Below, in pieces: positions 16,178 through 25,731 of a stretch of DNA of 64,000 nt (position 1 is the first letter of the stretch; every line of letters begins with the position of its first letter). Below the pieces are notes generated by a model, which saw only the letters and a list, made by a program, of their open reading frames with translations, was not told the origin of the DNA and ran no database searches. Made by a program: the position numbers and the translations under genes. Source of the DNA: an uncultured Blautia sp. (GTDB lineage Bacteria > Bacillota > Clostridia > Lachnospirales > Lachnospiraceae); NCBI GenBank assembly GCA_900549015.1, contig URMH01000005.1:21834-85833 (forward strand). Direction: 5' to 3'.

Positions 16178-17497
16178 TCAGAAATGCTTCTTCCATATCC
16201 GCTTTCCCCTATTGTATAAAACTACTCCTATTACAGCCACAGCAAGCTCCGTCGCCGGAAATGCAAGCCAGAGTCCTGTTTCATCAAATAACGCAGAAAG
16301 AAGAAATGCCATTGGAATAATCAGGAGAAGTCCTCTCATAAAAGAAATAATATTGGCATATCCGGGTATATCTGTAGAAGTAAAATATACCATCGTCACA
16401 ATATTAAATCCGGCAAATATACACGCTGTAAAATACAGCTTAATTCCATAGACAGCAATATTCTGAAGCACACTGTTTCCTTCACTGTTAAATATAGCTG
16501 TAATTCCGTCTGCCCATATAAAAACTCCTCCATATATTATAATAGAAAGAATTGCTACCGTCCAAAGAGCATACTGATAAATTTTCTGGATTTCTCTTCT
16601 TTTTCTTATTCCGTAATATCGACTGATAAGAGGCTGGATTCCCTGAGAAATTCCGTTAAAAACAGAAATTACTACAAGAGAAATATTCGCTACCACTCCA
16701 TATGCAGCCACACCAGTATTTCCCTGTAAATCCAGCATAATCAGATTAAATACAATAATTACGATTCCAGAAGACAATTCTCCTATGAAAGAGGGAATTC
16801 CGCTGGCGAGAATTTTCCCCGGAAATCCATTTCCAAATCCACCTTTTACAAAATGAAAATTATTTTTCTTCTTTATAAAGAAAGGGGCAAGTACACAAAG
16901 GCTGATAACAGGCGACAGGCTTGTCGCCACAACTGCACCAAGCATCCCCATATGAAACGGAAAAATAAAAATATAATCCAGAATAATATTAGAAAAGCTT
17001 CCTGCCAGCATTGCTGCCATAGATCTTTGTGGTTCTCCATCATTTCGCACAAAACATAAAGTGACATTATTCAGCACAAATGCAGGAGAGCAGATAAGCA
17101 GCACACGAAGGTATGTGCGGCACATTTCAAAAGTTCCTTCTGTTCCTCCTAAAAACCGCGTAATTCCTGAAGAAGCAAAAAGTCCCAGTATAATAAACAG
17201 AACCGAAAAACCTGACGCCATAAAAATCACATTAGAAAAAATCTGATTTCCTTTTTCTGCATGGCCCTGGCTTTTTGCCATAGAGTATCTTGTCGCTCCA
17301 CCCATTCCAAGCATCATGCCCGTTCCGTGAATCAGACTGTATACAGGAATGGCAAGATTTAAAGCTGCGAGACCGCTGCTTCCAAGTCCCAACGCAACAA
17401 AGTATGTATCTGCCAGAATATAACAGGACAGTCCTATCATGCCAAGTACATTCAAGAACGTATATTTTCCATATTGTTTCAAACAGTTTTCTTTCAT
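16178..17497 (-). CDS. MATE family multidrug/Na+ antiporter
   Basis: 439 aa with about 12 hydrophobic segments in two similar halves, as in MatE-domain exporters. Conserved early features: LSCYILADTYFVALGLG and GMMLGMGGATRYSMAKSQG. It exports organic cations or other drugs with Na+ or H+ influx. Single gene, divergent from the chromate-type transporter pair. The substrate is not predictable. Confidence 0.9.
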   Translation of the reverse strand: MKENCLKQYGKYTFLNVLGMIGLSCYILADTYFVALGLGSSGLAALNLAIPVYSLIHGTGMMLGMGGATRYSMAKSQGHAEKGNQIFSNVIFMASGFSVLFIILGLFASSGITRFLGGTEGTFEMCRTYLRVLLICSPAFVLNNVTLCFVRNDGEPQRSMAAMLAGSFSNIILDYIFIFPFHMGMLGAVVATSLSPVISLCVLAPFFIKKKNNFHFVKGGFGNGFPGKILASGIPSFIGELSSGIVIIVFNLIMLDLQGNTGVAAYGVVANISLVVISVFNGISQGIQPLISRYYGIRKRREIQKIYQYALWTVAILSIIIYGGVFIWADGITAIFNSEGNSVLQNIAVYGIKLYFTACIFAGFNIVTMVYFTSTDIPGYANIISFMRGLLLIIPMAFLLSALFDETGLWLAFPATELAVAVIGVVLYNRGKRIWKKHF

Positions 17498-17606
17498 TGT
17501 CCTTTCCTCCCGTTTAACGTTTCTATCCTATCAAAGATAAAAGAAAAAGGCAAGGCAGTAACTTTAAACCATAAACTTATCTTATTATTAAATTAAAATT
17601 GATTAT

Positions 17607-17635
17607 TTTACATTATGAAATTTTCAATGTATGAT
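17607..17635 (+). promoter_or_regulatory. Promoter of the chromate-type transporter pair
   Basis: TTTACA (17607-17612), 17-bp spacer, TATGAT (17630-17635). It overlaps the upstream in-frame ATG at 17615, which argues that translation starts downstream, at TTG 17687. Confidence 0.55.
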
Positions 17636-17686
17636 AGCAGAAGACAAAAACACATCACACATTTATTGAAAGAGGAGGTTTCCATT

Positions 17687-18271
17687 TTGAAAAAAGATCT
17701 TACCCCCAAAACCTTATGGACACTTTTCAAGTCCATGTTTGTATTAAGCGCCTGCACTTTTGGCGGCGGCTTCGTTATTGTTTCTCTTATGAAAAAGAAA
17801 TTTGTGGAGGAACTTCAATGGCTGGAAGAAGATGAAATGCTGGATATTACTGCAATTACCCAGTCATCACCCGGCCCGCTTCCTGTAAATGCCTCTGTTA
17901 TTATCGGCTACCGTATGAGCGGCATTATCGGTTCTATTGTAGCTGTTCTGGGAACCATTCTTCCCCCTATGGCGATTATCTCTCTTATCTGTGTATTCTA
18001 CACACAATTTCGGGAAAACCGCTACATTTCCATTGCACTGCAGGTTATGAGAGCCGGTGTCGCCGCCGTTATTCTCGATGTCACATGGAATCTTGCGAAA
18101 CATGTATGGAACAGCCGCTCTGTATTTTATATACTTCTCATGACTGTATCTTTCATTGCAACATGTTTTATGGGAATTGGAGCTATGTATATTATTCTCA
18201 CCTGCCTCGCAATAGGCATCGCCGATGCAGTATATGAGGTTATGAAAAAGAAAGGAGACTGGAACAAATGA
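17687..18271 (+). CDS. Chromate transporter family (ChrA-like), first half of a two-gene pair
   Basis: 194 aa from TTG 17687, which is preceded by AGAGGAGG with 8-bp spacing. The ATG at 17615 lies inside the likely promoter and has no ribosome site. Contains the family motif block CTFGGGFVIVSLM near the start, the ITQSSPGPLPVNA loop and 4-6 membrane segments. Short ChrA proteins work as heterodimers with the next gene (4-bp overlap). Real substrates in gut clostridia are unknown; the name comes from chromate efflux in other bacteria. Confidence 0.85.
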   Translation: MKKDLTPKTLWTLFKSMFVLSACTFGGGFVIVSLMKKKFVEELQWLEEDEMLDITAITQSSPGPLPVNASVIIGYRMSGIIGSIVAVLGTILPPMAIISLICVFYTQFRENRYISIALQVMRAGVAAVILDVTWNLAKHVWNSRSVFYILLMTVSFIATCFMGIGAMYIILTCLAIGIADAVYEVMKKKGDWNK

Positions 18272-18855
18272 CACTTCTGATAAAACTATTTTTTGCCTTC
18301 ATGCAGGTAGGACTCTTCTCAGTAGGAGGCGGATATGCAGCTATCCCCCTCATTCAGGATCAAATTGTAAACATTCACGGGCTTATGACAATGGACGAGT
18401 TTTCCGATCTGATCACCATAGCAGAAATGACTCCCGGTCCTATTTCTATTAATTCTTCTACCTTTGTAGGAACGAGACTGGCCGGTCCGGGAGGCGCCGT
18501 TTTATGCACACTTGGGTGCATCATCCCTTCCTTTATTATCTGCCTGACGCTGGCTCACTTTTACTATAAATACCGCTCCTTTTCCGGAGTACAGAAAGTT
18601 CTCTCTGCTCTGCGTCCTGCTGTTGTTGCTTTGATTGGCTCTGCCGGTATTTCCATTCTGACACTGGCACTTTTTGACACAAACCTGAGAAATATAACTC
18701 TTTCTGATTTTCGTCCGGTGGAATTTATTATCTTTGCAGTATGTCTTTTTCTCCTTCGAAAATACCAGGAAAAAATGAGTGCCATAAAAATCATTCTTGG
18801 CTCCGGTATTGTAGGAGCCGCAGCATATCTTATTCTGGGCGCTTTGCCCCTTTAA
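18268..18855 (+). CDS. Chromate transporter family (ChrA-like), second half
   Basis: 195 aa, coupled to the previous gene by an ATGA overlap. Shows the same topology and motifs: VGLFSVGGGYAAIPLIQ near the start and ITIAEMTPGPISINSSTFVG in the loop. With its partner it makes a complete transporter. The bidirectional terminator follows 8 bp after the stop. Confidence 0.87.
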   Translation: MTLLIKLFFAFMQVGLFSVGGGYAAIPLIQDQIVNIHGLMTMDEFSDLITIAEMTPGPISINSSTFVGTRLAGPGGAVLCTLGCIIPSFIICLTLAHFYYKYRSFSGVQKVLSALRPAVVALIGSAGISILTLALFDTNLRNITLSDFRPVEFIIFAVCLFLLRKYQEKMSAIKIILGSGIVGAAAYLILGALPL

Positions 18856-18862
18856 ACGAAAA

Positions 18863-18885
18863 CGCCAGCCGACAATCGGCTGGCG
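18863..18885. terminator. Terminator between the chromate-type pair and pflA
   Basis: Perfect 10-bp GC-rich stem CGCCAGCCGA/TCGGCTGGCG with a CAA loop, then AAATCTTTTT on the plus strand. The genes on either side converge on it. Confidence 0.85.
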
Positions 18886-18893
18886 AAATCTTT

Positions 18894-19625
18894 TTATTCA
18901 CGAATTCCCAAAATCCTCTCTGCATTTTCAATGCGCTCCTTTGAAGGTGGTTCAATACCCTCCAGAGGATAAGAAAACCCAAGTTCTTTCCACTTATACG
19001 CTCCAAGCGTATGGTATGGAAGGATTTCTGTTTTTTCTACATTATGAAGAGAATGAACGAAATCTGAAAGTTCCTTCAAATATTCATCATTATCTGTACG
19101 CTCCGGCACAAGAACGTGGCGGATCCATACCGGCTTTTTGATCTCGTCCAGGTATCTGGCAAAATCCAGGATATTCTCATTTTCCTGACCTGTAAGCGCC
19201 TTATGTTTTTCCCCGTTGATGTGCTTAATATCCAGCATTACAAGGTCTGTGTATTTCATAAGCTCCTGAAGCTTTCCGAAAAACGGCTCTTCTCTTGTAA
19301 ACGGACTTCCGCTTGTATCAATGGTCGTATGAATGCCCTGCTCTTTTGCCTGACGGAAAAGTTCCAGTAAAAAATCGATCTGGACAAGGGGTTCTCCACC
19401 AGTTACGGTGATTCCCCCCTCGTTTCCCCAGTATGCGCGGTAACGCACCGCTTTTTTCAACAGCTCTTCCGGTGTATATTTTGTACCTGCTGACATTTTC
19501 CAGGTATCCGGATTGTGACAGAACTGGCAGCGCATACTGCAGCCTGCAAGAAAAATCACAAATCTTACTCCCGGTCCGTCAACTGATCCGAAGCTTTCCA
19601 GCGAATGTACATATCCTGCTGTCAC
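18894..19625 (-). CDS. pflA: Pyruvate formate-lyase activating enzyme (radical SAM)
   Basis: 243 aa. The radical-SAM cluster motif CSMRCQFCHNPDTW lies at about 30-43; GGITVTGGEPLVQ (the SAM-binding GGE region) and LLELFRQAKEQGIHTTIDTSG follow. It puts the glycyl radical on PflB under anaerobic conditions. It starts 11 bp after the pflB stop, the usual pflBA order. Confidence 0.95.
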   Translation of the reverse strand: MTAGYVHSLESFGSVDGPGVRFVIFLAGCSMRCQFCHNPDTWKMSAGTKYTPEELLKKAVRYRAYWGNEGGITVTGGEPLVQIDFLLELFRQAKEQGIHTTIDTSGSPFTREEPFFGKLQELMKYTDLVMLDIKHINGEKHKALTGQENENILDFARYLDEIKKPVWIRHVLVPERTDNDEYLKELSDFVHSLHNVEKTEILPYHTLGAYKWKELGFSYPLEGIEPPSKERIENAERILGIRE

Positions 19626-19636
19626 TATTAATCTCC

Positions 19637-21889
19637 TTACATGGACTCATGGCAGGTTCTGGCGATAACGTCCATCTGCTGCTCACGTGTCAGGTCGATG
19701 AATTTTACTGCATAACCGGATACACGGATTGTGAAGTTTGCATACTCCGGTTTCTCCGGATGATTCATTGCATCAATCAGTTTTTCTGTTCCAAATACGT
19801 TAACATTCAGATGATGTGCGCCCTGATCAAAGTAACCATCCATTACATTTACAAGGTTATTTGTGCGCTCCTCATCATCGTGTCCGAGAGCTCCCGGGCT
19901 GATTGTCTGTGTATTGGAGATACCATCAAGAGCCAGTTCATATGGAAGTTTTGCAACAGAGTTTAAGGATGCAAGAAGACCGTTTTTCTCTGCGCCGTAA
20001 GATGGGTTTGCACCCGGTGCAAGCGGCTCTCCAAGTTTTCTTCCGTCCGGAAGACTTCCTGTTGCCTTACCATAAACTACGTTTGATGTAATTGTAAGAA
20101 TGGAAGTAGTCGGCTCAGAATCTCTGTATGTATGGCATTTGCTTAATTTGTGCATGAATTTCTTAAGCAGCCAGATTGCAAGATCATCTGCACGGTCATC
20201 GTCGTTTCCGTATCTCGGGAATTCTCCCTGTGTATCAAAGTCTACTGCAACTCCGTCTTCATCACGAATTACTTTTACTTTCGCATATTTAATCGCACTT
20301 AAAGAATCTACTACATGAGAGAAGCCTGCGATACCTGTCGCAAAAGTACGTCTTACATCTGTGTCAATAAGAGCCATCTCTGCTGCTTCGTAGTTGTACT
20401 TGTCGTGCATGTAGTGAATCATATTTAATGTATCTACATACAGTTTTGCAAGCCAGTCCATCATCTCATCATAACGTTCCATTACCTCATCAAAATCAAG
20501 GTATTCGGAAGTGATCGGACGATATGCCGGTCCTACCTGAACTTTTGTCTTCTCGTCAATACCGCCGTTGATCGCGTAAAGAAGGCATTTTGCCAGGTTT
20601 GCACGAGCACCGAAGAACTGAATTTCCTTACCTGTCTGTGTAGCGGAAACACAGCAGCAAATGCTGTAGTCATCTCCCCATACCGGACGCATTACATCAT
20701 CGTTCTCGTACTGAACAGAACTTGTTGTAACAGAAATAAGGGCTGCATATTTCTTAAAGTTTTCCGGCAGTCTGGAAGAGTAGAGAACGGTTAAGTTCGG
20801 CTCAGGAGACGGTCCCATGTTTTCCAGTGTATGAAGGAAACGATAATCGTTCTTTGTTACCATAGAACGTCCGTCCTGTCCAAGACCTGCAACTTCAAGT
20901 GTTGCCCATACCGGGTCACCGGAGAACAGTTCATTATAGGAAGGAACGCGGGCAAATTTTACCATACGGAACTTCATAACCATGTGGTCTACAAGCTCCT
21001 GTGCTTCTTTCTCAGTAAGTGTGCCGTTCTTGAAATCTCTTTCCATGTAAATATCAAGGAATGTAGAAATACGGCCAACACTCATTGCAGCTCCGTTCTG
21101 TGTCTTGATTGCTGCCAGGTATCCGAAATACAGCCACTGTGCTGCCTCTCTTGCATCTTTTGCAGGTTTGGAAATATCAAATCCATAAACAGCTGCCATT
21201 TCTTTCATTTCTTTTAATGCACGGATCTGGTCTGCGATTTCTTCACGAAGACGGAAATCTGTACCTTTCATGCCGTGTCTTGCATAACGCTCAAAATCAT
21301 ACTGTTTTTTCTCGATCAGGAAATCAACTCCGTAAAGAGCTACACGACGGTAGTCGCCTACAATACGTCCTCGTCCGTATGTATCCGGAAGTCCTGTGAT
21401 GATTTTATTGTGACGCGCTTTCATCATTTCCGGTGTATAAATATCGAATACTCCCTGGTTGTGAGTTTTGTGATATTTTGTAAAAATCTCATGAAGCTTT
21501 TCGCTTGGCTGATATCCGTATGTTGTACAAGCCTTCTCTGCCATGTTGATTCCGCCGTAAGGCATGAATGCACGTTTCAGAGGCTTATCTGTCTGAAGTC
21601 CTACAACTGTCTCCAGATCCTTCATGCTTTCATCAATATATCCAGGGCCATACGCGGTAAGCCCGGAAACAACCTCTGTTTCCATATCCAGAACGCCGCC
21701 TTTTGCACGCTCTTCCTTCTGCAGCTCCTGAAGTCTTCCCCACAGTTTATCTGTTGCCTCTGTCGGTCCTTCAAGGAAAGATGCATCTCCCTCGTACGGT
21801 GTGTAGTTGCACTGAATAAAGTCGCGCACATCAACAGATTCCTGCCAGTTTTTACCTTTAAATCCTGTCCACTGCTCACGGTTTGCCAT
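19637..21889 (-). CDS. pflB: Formate C-acetyltransferase (pyruvate formate-lyase)
   Basis: 750 aa, full length. Cleaves pyruvate with CoA to acetyl-CoA and formate. The active-site cysteines are in SICCCVSATQTGK (three Cys in a row where many PFLs have Ala-Cys-Cys); the glycyl radical loop is IRVSGYAVKF near the C-terminus. With pflA it forms the fermentative formate branch, and formate can feed CO2-fixing or Hdr-linked pathways in such organisms. Transcribed from its own promoter. Confidence 0.97.
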   Translation of the reverse strand: MANREQWTGFKGKNWQESVDVRDFIQCNYTPYEGDASFLEGPTEATDKLWGRLQELQKEERAKGGVLDMETEVVSGLTAYGPGYIDESMKDLETVVGLQTDKPLKRAFMPYGGINMAEKACTTYGYQPSEKLHEIFTKYHKTHNQGVFDIYTPEMMKARHNKIITGLPDTYGRGRIVGDYRRVALYGVDFLIEKKQYDFERYARHGMKGTDFRLREEIADQIRALKEMKEMAAVYGFDISKPAKDAREAAQWLYFGYLAAIKTQNGAAMSVGRISTFLDIYMERDFKNGTLTEKEAQELVDHMVMKFRMVKFARVPSYNELFSGDPVWATLEVAGLGQDGRSMVTKNDYRFLHTLENMGPSPEPNLTVLYSSRLPENFKKYAALISVTTSSVQYENDDVMRPVWGDDYSICCCVSATQTGKEIQFFGARANLAKCLLYAINGGIDEKTKVQVGPAYRPITSEYLDFDEVMERYDEMMDWLAKLYVDTLNMIHYMHDKYNYEAAEMALIDTDVRRTFATGIAGFSHVVDSLSAIKYAKVKVIRDEDGVAVDFDTQGEFPRYGNDDDRADDLAIWLLKKFMHKLSKCHTYRDSEPTTSILTITSNVVYGKATGSLPDGRKLGEPLAPGANPSYGAEKNGLLASLNSVAKLPYELALDGISNTQTISPGALGHDDEERTNNLVNVMDGYFDQGAHHLNVNVFGTEKLIDAMNHPEKPEYANFTIRVSGYAVKFIDLTREQQMDVIARTCHESM

Positions 21890-21943
21890 GATTGGTCCTC
21901 CTTAAAATTTATCTTAAAATGTATTTTCCTGTTTCACGAGCCA

Positions 21944-21972
21944 AGTATAACATCACGTTAAATAAAAGACAA
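21944..21972 (-). promoter_or_regulatory. Promoter of pflBA
   Basis: Minus strand TTGTCT (21967-21972), 17-bp spacer, TATACT (21944-21949), about 55 bp before the pflB start. The rest of the gap to rsmH (21973-22048) shows no clear terminator. Confidence 0.6.
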
Positions 21973-22048
21973 TCGATTTTCCGGCTGTTTTGAATTTAAT
22001 ACAATTCTGGACTATGGAAATATAGTTTTGTATTTTTTTCAGTACATT

Positions 22049-23092
22049 TTACGCCTTCACCGCCCACCGCATTTTCGTAGATCGTGCACGGCTGTTTCTC
22101 ACACACTCTTCCGCAGATGGCCGGATCACATCTTTACAGATTTCACTGTATTCTCCTTCTTTATAAAGATTCTTAAAGGATTTTTTTACCAGTCTGTCTT
22201 CTCCGGAATGGAAAGTAAGAATCGCCACTCTTCCGCCCGGTGCAAGGACTGTTGGAAGTTTTTCCAGAAATTCATACAGAACTTCAAACTCACTGTTTAC
22301 GTCAATACGAAGCGCCTGGAAGGTTCTCTGGCATGATTTTTTCACTGCTTCTTTTCTCTCTTCCTTTGGAATAAAGGACAGCGCCTCTTCAATCACCTTC
22401 TGCAGCTGAGTCGTTGTCTCAATTTCTCCGCCCTTTTTCAGTGTTTTCAAGATTTTTCCTGCAATTTGTTCCGCATAAGGCTCGTCTGCATTTTCTATAA
22501 GCATTCCTGTAAGCTCCTCAAAATCCACATCTTTTAAGCGCTGCGCTGCGCTTGTTCCCTTCAGCGGATTCATGCGAAGGTCAAGAGGTCCTTCTATTTT
22601 ATAGGAAAACCCTCTGTCCGGATTGTCAATCTGCATAGAGGAAACCCCTAAATCAGCCAAAATAAAATCAAATTTACCTGCTTCCTCCGCCACCTTATCA
22701 ATATCCTTAAAATTCATAAGCTTCACAGTTAAAATTTCCGGTCCGAATCCCTGCTTTAAAAGACGCTCCTTTGTCTTTTCTGATTCAATAGGGTCTACAT
22801 CAAGAGCATAAAGATGCCCCTCTCCGTTCAAACATTTCAGCATTTCCTTTGTATGTCCTCCATATCCAAGGGTTGCATCAAGCCCTTTCTGTCCCGGCTG
22901 GATCTGAAGGAAATCAAGAATTTCCTTCACACAGATAGAGATGTGCATTCCTGCAGGTGTGCTTCCTTTGCTGATTACCTTTGAAATGGTGTCTGCGTAT
23001 TTTTCCGGCTGTAATTCTTTATATTTCTCTTTATAATTTCTGGGATGCGTACCAGAATAACGCACCCGTCTTTTATGCTGTTTTTCTTCCAC
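22049..23092 (-). CDS. rsmH: RsmH-type 16S rRNA (cytosine-N4) methyltransferase, stand-alone and N-terminally extended
   Basis: 347 aa, about 35 longer than usual RsmH. Core motifs are all there: LDATLGYGGHTKEML (SAM loop), LYALDVDPIE, FDFILADLGVSSMQID, GPLDLRMNP, CQRTFQALRIDVNSE and VAILTFHSGEDRLVKK. The first ~48 residues (basic, RRVRYSGTHPRNYKEKY) are extra. It methylates C1402 N4 of 16S rRNA in canonical cases. It is not in a division/cell-wall cluster as the main rsmH normally is, so it may be a second copy with a shifted role. Confidence 0.87.
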   Translation of the reverse strand: MEEKQHKRRVRYSGTHPRNYKEKYKELQPEKYADTISKVISKGSTPAGMHISICVKEILDFLQIQPGQKGLDATLGYGGHTKEMLKCLNGEGHLYALDVDPIESEKTKERLLKQGFGPEILTVKLMNFKDIDKVAEEAGKFDFILADLGVSSMQIDNPDRGFSYKIEGPLDLRMNPLKGTSAAQRLKDVDFEELTGMLIENADEPYAEQIAGKILKTLKKGGEIETTTQLQKVIEEALSFIPKEERKEAVKKSCQRTFQALRIDVNSEFEVLYEFLEKLPTVLAPGGRVAILTFHSGEDRLVKKSFKNLYKEGEYSEICKDVIRPSAEECVRNSRARSTKMRWAVKA

Positions 23093-23142
23093 TGTATTAA
23101 TTCCTCTCGATTTTCTCTTGCATTATAATTCTTTTTAGTATT

Positions 23143-23174
23143 CCACCAGATTCCTCATAAGAGAAATCCGGCGG
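23143..23174 (-). terminator. Hairpin after the Rpn pseudogene, weak terminator
   Basis: 14-bp stem (23143-23156 with 23161-23174) that pairs fully on the minus strand if four G-U pairs are allowed, with a 4-nt loop. The G-U pattern fits minus-strand RNA. It lacks a clear U tract. Confidence 0.4.
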
Positions 23175-23186
23175 GTATAAACTTAT

Positions 23187-23917
23187 TTACTGCATATGAT
23201 ATTCTTTCATTAACTGCTCAAGGAATTCTTTATCCTCTGTCGCTCTTTTTAAATCTTCCAGACGATTTTCTTCCAACAAAATCCTGGTAAGCTTTGTCAT
23301 ATTTTGTCTTTCTGACTGACAGCCATTTTCAAAACCTTTTTCTTCGCCCTTTTTAAATCCATCATCGTACAACATCTGTCCCAGTCTTGTCATTGCAGTT
23401 ACCTCCCTTATCTCATCTAAATCACAATTATCCAGAAATTTTATCTGCCAGCGCATAAAGTATGGCTATTGACTTCTGGGCAGTTACAGAATCACCTGTT
23501 TTTGCCAGCAGAAGAGCTTCCTTTAGTGTTTCTTTCCTACTGAGCGCGCTGCTCATAAGCGGTGTAAGAGATAGCTCCGCATTCTAATTCTGTCTTTGTT
23601 TTTTTAATACCTCCGGAATATATCACGTATGTAATTACATTTTTTCCACTCTCATGAGCCAGAACTGCTTCATACGCATGAAAACGTCTTAAATCCTTCG
23701 TACCGCCATCTGTTGTCTGAAACTCTATGTGAACATACGTCCCGGAAGTTGTGAGAAAAGTAAAATCCATATACAACGAATGAATTGTCAGTTCTACAAG
23801 TTCTGTCGGGCCTATATCCACATAATTATGATCTATTCCTAACAGTTTCAAAATTGTATCCCGAAAATAATGAAACCCCATTTTCATAATGGCATCTTCG
23901 TGCTTTGAGTTTCCCAT
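23187..23917 (-). pseudogene. Decayed Rpn-type PD-(D/E)XK nuclease / recombination-promoting protein
   Basis: Three frames carry parts of one protein. 23537-23917 encodes the N-terminal nuclease part (MGNSKHEDAIMKMGFHYFRD, then DFTFLTTSGTYVHIEFQT). 23457-23536 encodes, in another frame, KEALLLAKTGDSVTAQKSI. 23187-23456 encodes the C-terminal tail (EVTAMTRLGQMLYDDGFKKG). The total span of 243 codons is shorter than intact family members as I recall them, and the middle is missing. At least two frameshifts and probably a deletion make it non-functional. Confidence 0.75.
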
Positions 23918-24181
23918 ATAAGTTCCCCTTTCATAAATTTTTATATCGTTATCTTTTGTATTATGAAAAGGTCTGCATGAAACTATGCAGGATTCTCGGA
24001 AAGTATTTTTGAACTTTTATCTTTTGCAAAAAGAAACAGTAAAACAAGCCACCTCCCTTTCCCTGTTTTCTATCTACATTCTAACAGACCAGACAAAAAA
24101 TCTCCACCTTATCCTGTTTTTTCATCGCACTTTATTTTAAATCAGGTCTTCTCAAAATCGGTCAACGGGGCTATGATACTG

Positions 24182-24198
24182 TTAACTGAAACGGTTAA
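24182..24198 (+). promoter_or_regulatory. Putative TetR operator in front of the TetR-ABC operon
   Basis: 17-bp imperfect palindrome with TTAAC and GTTAA ends, 15 bp before the TetR start and just after a TATGAT -10-like hexamer at about 24172-24177. Position suggests autoregulation. The rest of 23918-24181 is AT-rich with nothing else recognised. Confidence 0.45.
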
Positions 24199-24213
24199 TG
24201 GAGGTATTATCAC

Positions 24214-24822
24214 ATGAATGAAAAATTCTTTTCCCTGCCGGAAGAAAAACAGCAGGCAATTTTAAATGCCGGATACCGCGTTTTTTCACAGAATACTTAT
24301 AAAAACAGTCCTATGAGCCAGATTGCAGAAGCTGCCGGTATCAGCAAATCTCTTCTTTTTCACTATTTCCACAACAAAAAGGAATTATATCTGTACTTAT
24401 GGCAAAAATGCGCAGACACAACGGAAGAATATCTGAATCATTACCATTGCTACGAACAGACCGACTTTTTTCAATCACTGTTTCTTGGCATAAAGGCAAA
24501 AGCTGCCATTACTCGTAAATATCCCTATATGGCAGCCTTTGCCCTGCGCTCCTTCTATGAAAAAGATGAAAATATTGCTCCTGCGCTTTTAGAACATTAC
24601 AAAGAATATCTCGATTTAAACACTTCCCCTGTTTTTCAGAATTTAAATCCGGAACACTTTCTCCCGAATCTCGATATTCAAATGATGGTTCGGGAAATGT
24701 ATCTTGCATCCGAAGGATATTTATGGGAAATGTTTCAGAAAGAAAAAGTAGATGCTGCTCAGATGGAAGAAGATTTTACAAAATTAATCCGGTTCTGGAA
24801 AAGTCTCTATCAGCGCAGCTAG
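24214..24822 (+). CDS. TetR/AcrR family repressor
   Basis: 202 aa. The N-terminal helix-turn-helix is clear: AEAAGISKSLLFHYFHNKKELYLYLW at about 36-61 (segments AEAAGISKSL and FHYFHNKKEL). The C-terminal ligand domain is unlike any named family I recognise. It is followed 12 bp later by an ABC exporter ATPase and permease, so it most likely controls that exporter and responds to its substrate. Confidence 0.88.
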   Translation: MNEKFFSLPEEKQQAILNAGYRVFSQNTYKNSPMSQIAEAAGISKSLLFHYFHNKKELYLYLWQKCADTTEEYLNHYHCYEQTDFFQSLFLGIKAKAAITRKYPYMAAFALRSFYEKDENIAPALLEHYKEYLDLNTSPVFQNLNPEHFLPNLDIQMMVREMYLASEGYLWEMFQKEKVDAAQMEEDFTKLIRFWKSLYQRS

Positions 24823-24834
24823 AAAGGAGTTATT

Positions 24835-25731
24835 ATGGATGCGATCAAAACAGTTAATCTCACAAAATCCTACGGTAAAATCCGGGGAATCAGGACCTTA
24901 AATCTCACCGTGTCAGAAGGGGACTTTTTCGGATTTATAGGACCAAACGGCGCAGGAAAAAGCACCACGATCCACACTCTCCTCTCACTTATCCGCCCTA
25001 CGTCCGGAAGCGCATCCATCCTCGGAATGGACATTCAGAAAGACAGAGAAAAAATTCTCGGCTGTACCGGCTATCTTCCTTCGGAATCGTCGTTTTATCC
25101 GGGAATGCGGGTAAAAGATATTTTAAAGCTGTCTGCAAGCCTTCGAAAAACAGACTGCACGAAAAATGCAAAGGAGCTTTGCAAACGCCTGCAGCTTGAT
25201 GTTTCCAGAAAAGCAGAAGAACTTTCTTTTGGAAATCGAAAAAAAGTGGGGATCGTTTGTGCGCTGCAGCACAACCCGCAGCTCCTCCTTCTTGATGAGC
25301 CGACAAGCGGACTTGACCCTCTGATGCAGCATGAATTTTTCCAGATTTTGCAGGAGCGCCACAAGGAAGGCGCAACTGTTTTTCTTTCCAGCCATGTGCT
25401 GTCAGAAATTCAGCATAACTGCACAAAAGCTGCGATTATCCGGGAGGGAGAAATTATCGCCTGCCGGAATGTAGAAGAAATTTCCAAAAACAGCGCCAAA
25501 CGTGTCACAATAGAAGGAACTGCAGATTTATCCGGTCTTTCCGGTATCCGCAGTCTGGAAAAAACAGACAGAACCACAACTTTTCTTTACAGTGGAGATA
25601 TGAACGCTTTACTCTGCACACTTTCTGCCGGAAATATAAAAGACCTGACTCTTGCAGAACCGGATTTAGAGGAAATTTTCCTGCATTATTACGAGAAAGG
25701 AGAACAACGCAATGATTCTCACAAAGCATGA
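24835..25731 (+). CDS. ABC exporter ATP-binding protein
   Basis: 298 aa. Walker A GPNGAGKST at about 37-45, signature LSFGNRKKVGI (an LSxG variant), Walker B LLLLDEPTSGLD, and the switch histidine in FLSSHVLSE. A C-terminal ~80-residue extension is typical of CcmA/DrrA-type multidrug or antibiotic ABC exporters. It pairs with the permease that overlaps its 3' end by 20 bp. Confidence 0.92.
   Translation: MDAIKTVNLTKSYGKIRGIRTLNLTVSEGDFFGFIGPNGAGKSTTIHTLLSLIRPTSGSASILGMDIQKDREKILGCTGYLPSESSFYPGMRVKDILKLSASLRKTDCTKNAKELCKRLQLDVSRKAEELSFGNRKKVGIVCALQHNPQLLLLDEPTSGLDPLMQHEFFQILQERHKEGATVFLSSHVLSEIQHNCTKAAIIREGEIIACRNVEEISKNSAKRVTIEGTADLSGLSGIRSLEKTDRTTTFLYSGDMNALLCTLSAGNIKDLTLAEPDLEEIFLHYYEKGEQRNDSHKA

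Noticed and set aside
17615..17686. Upstream ATG for the first chromate-type transporter gene
   Set aside because: It lies inside the promoter spacer and has no ribosome site, whereas TTG 17687 follows AGAGGAGG.
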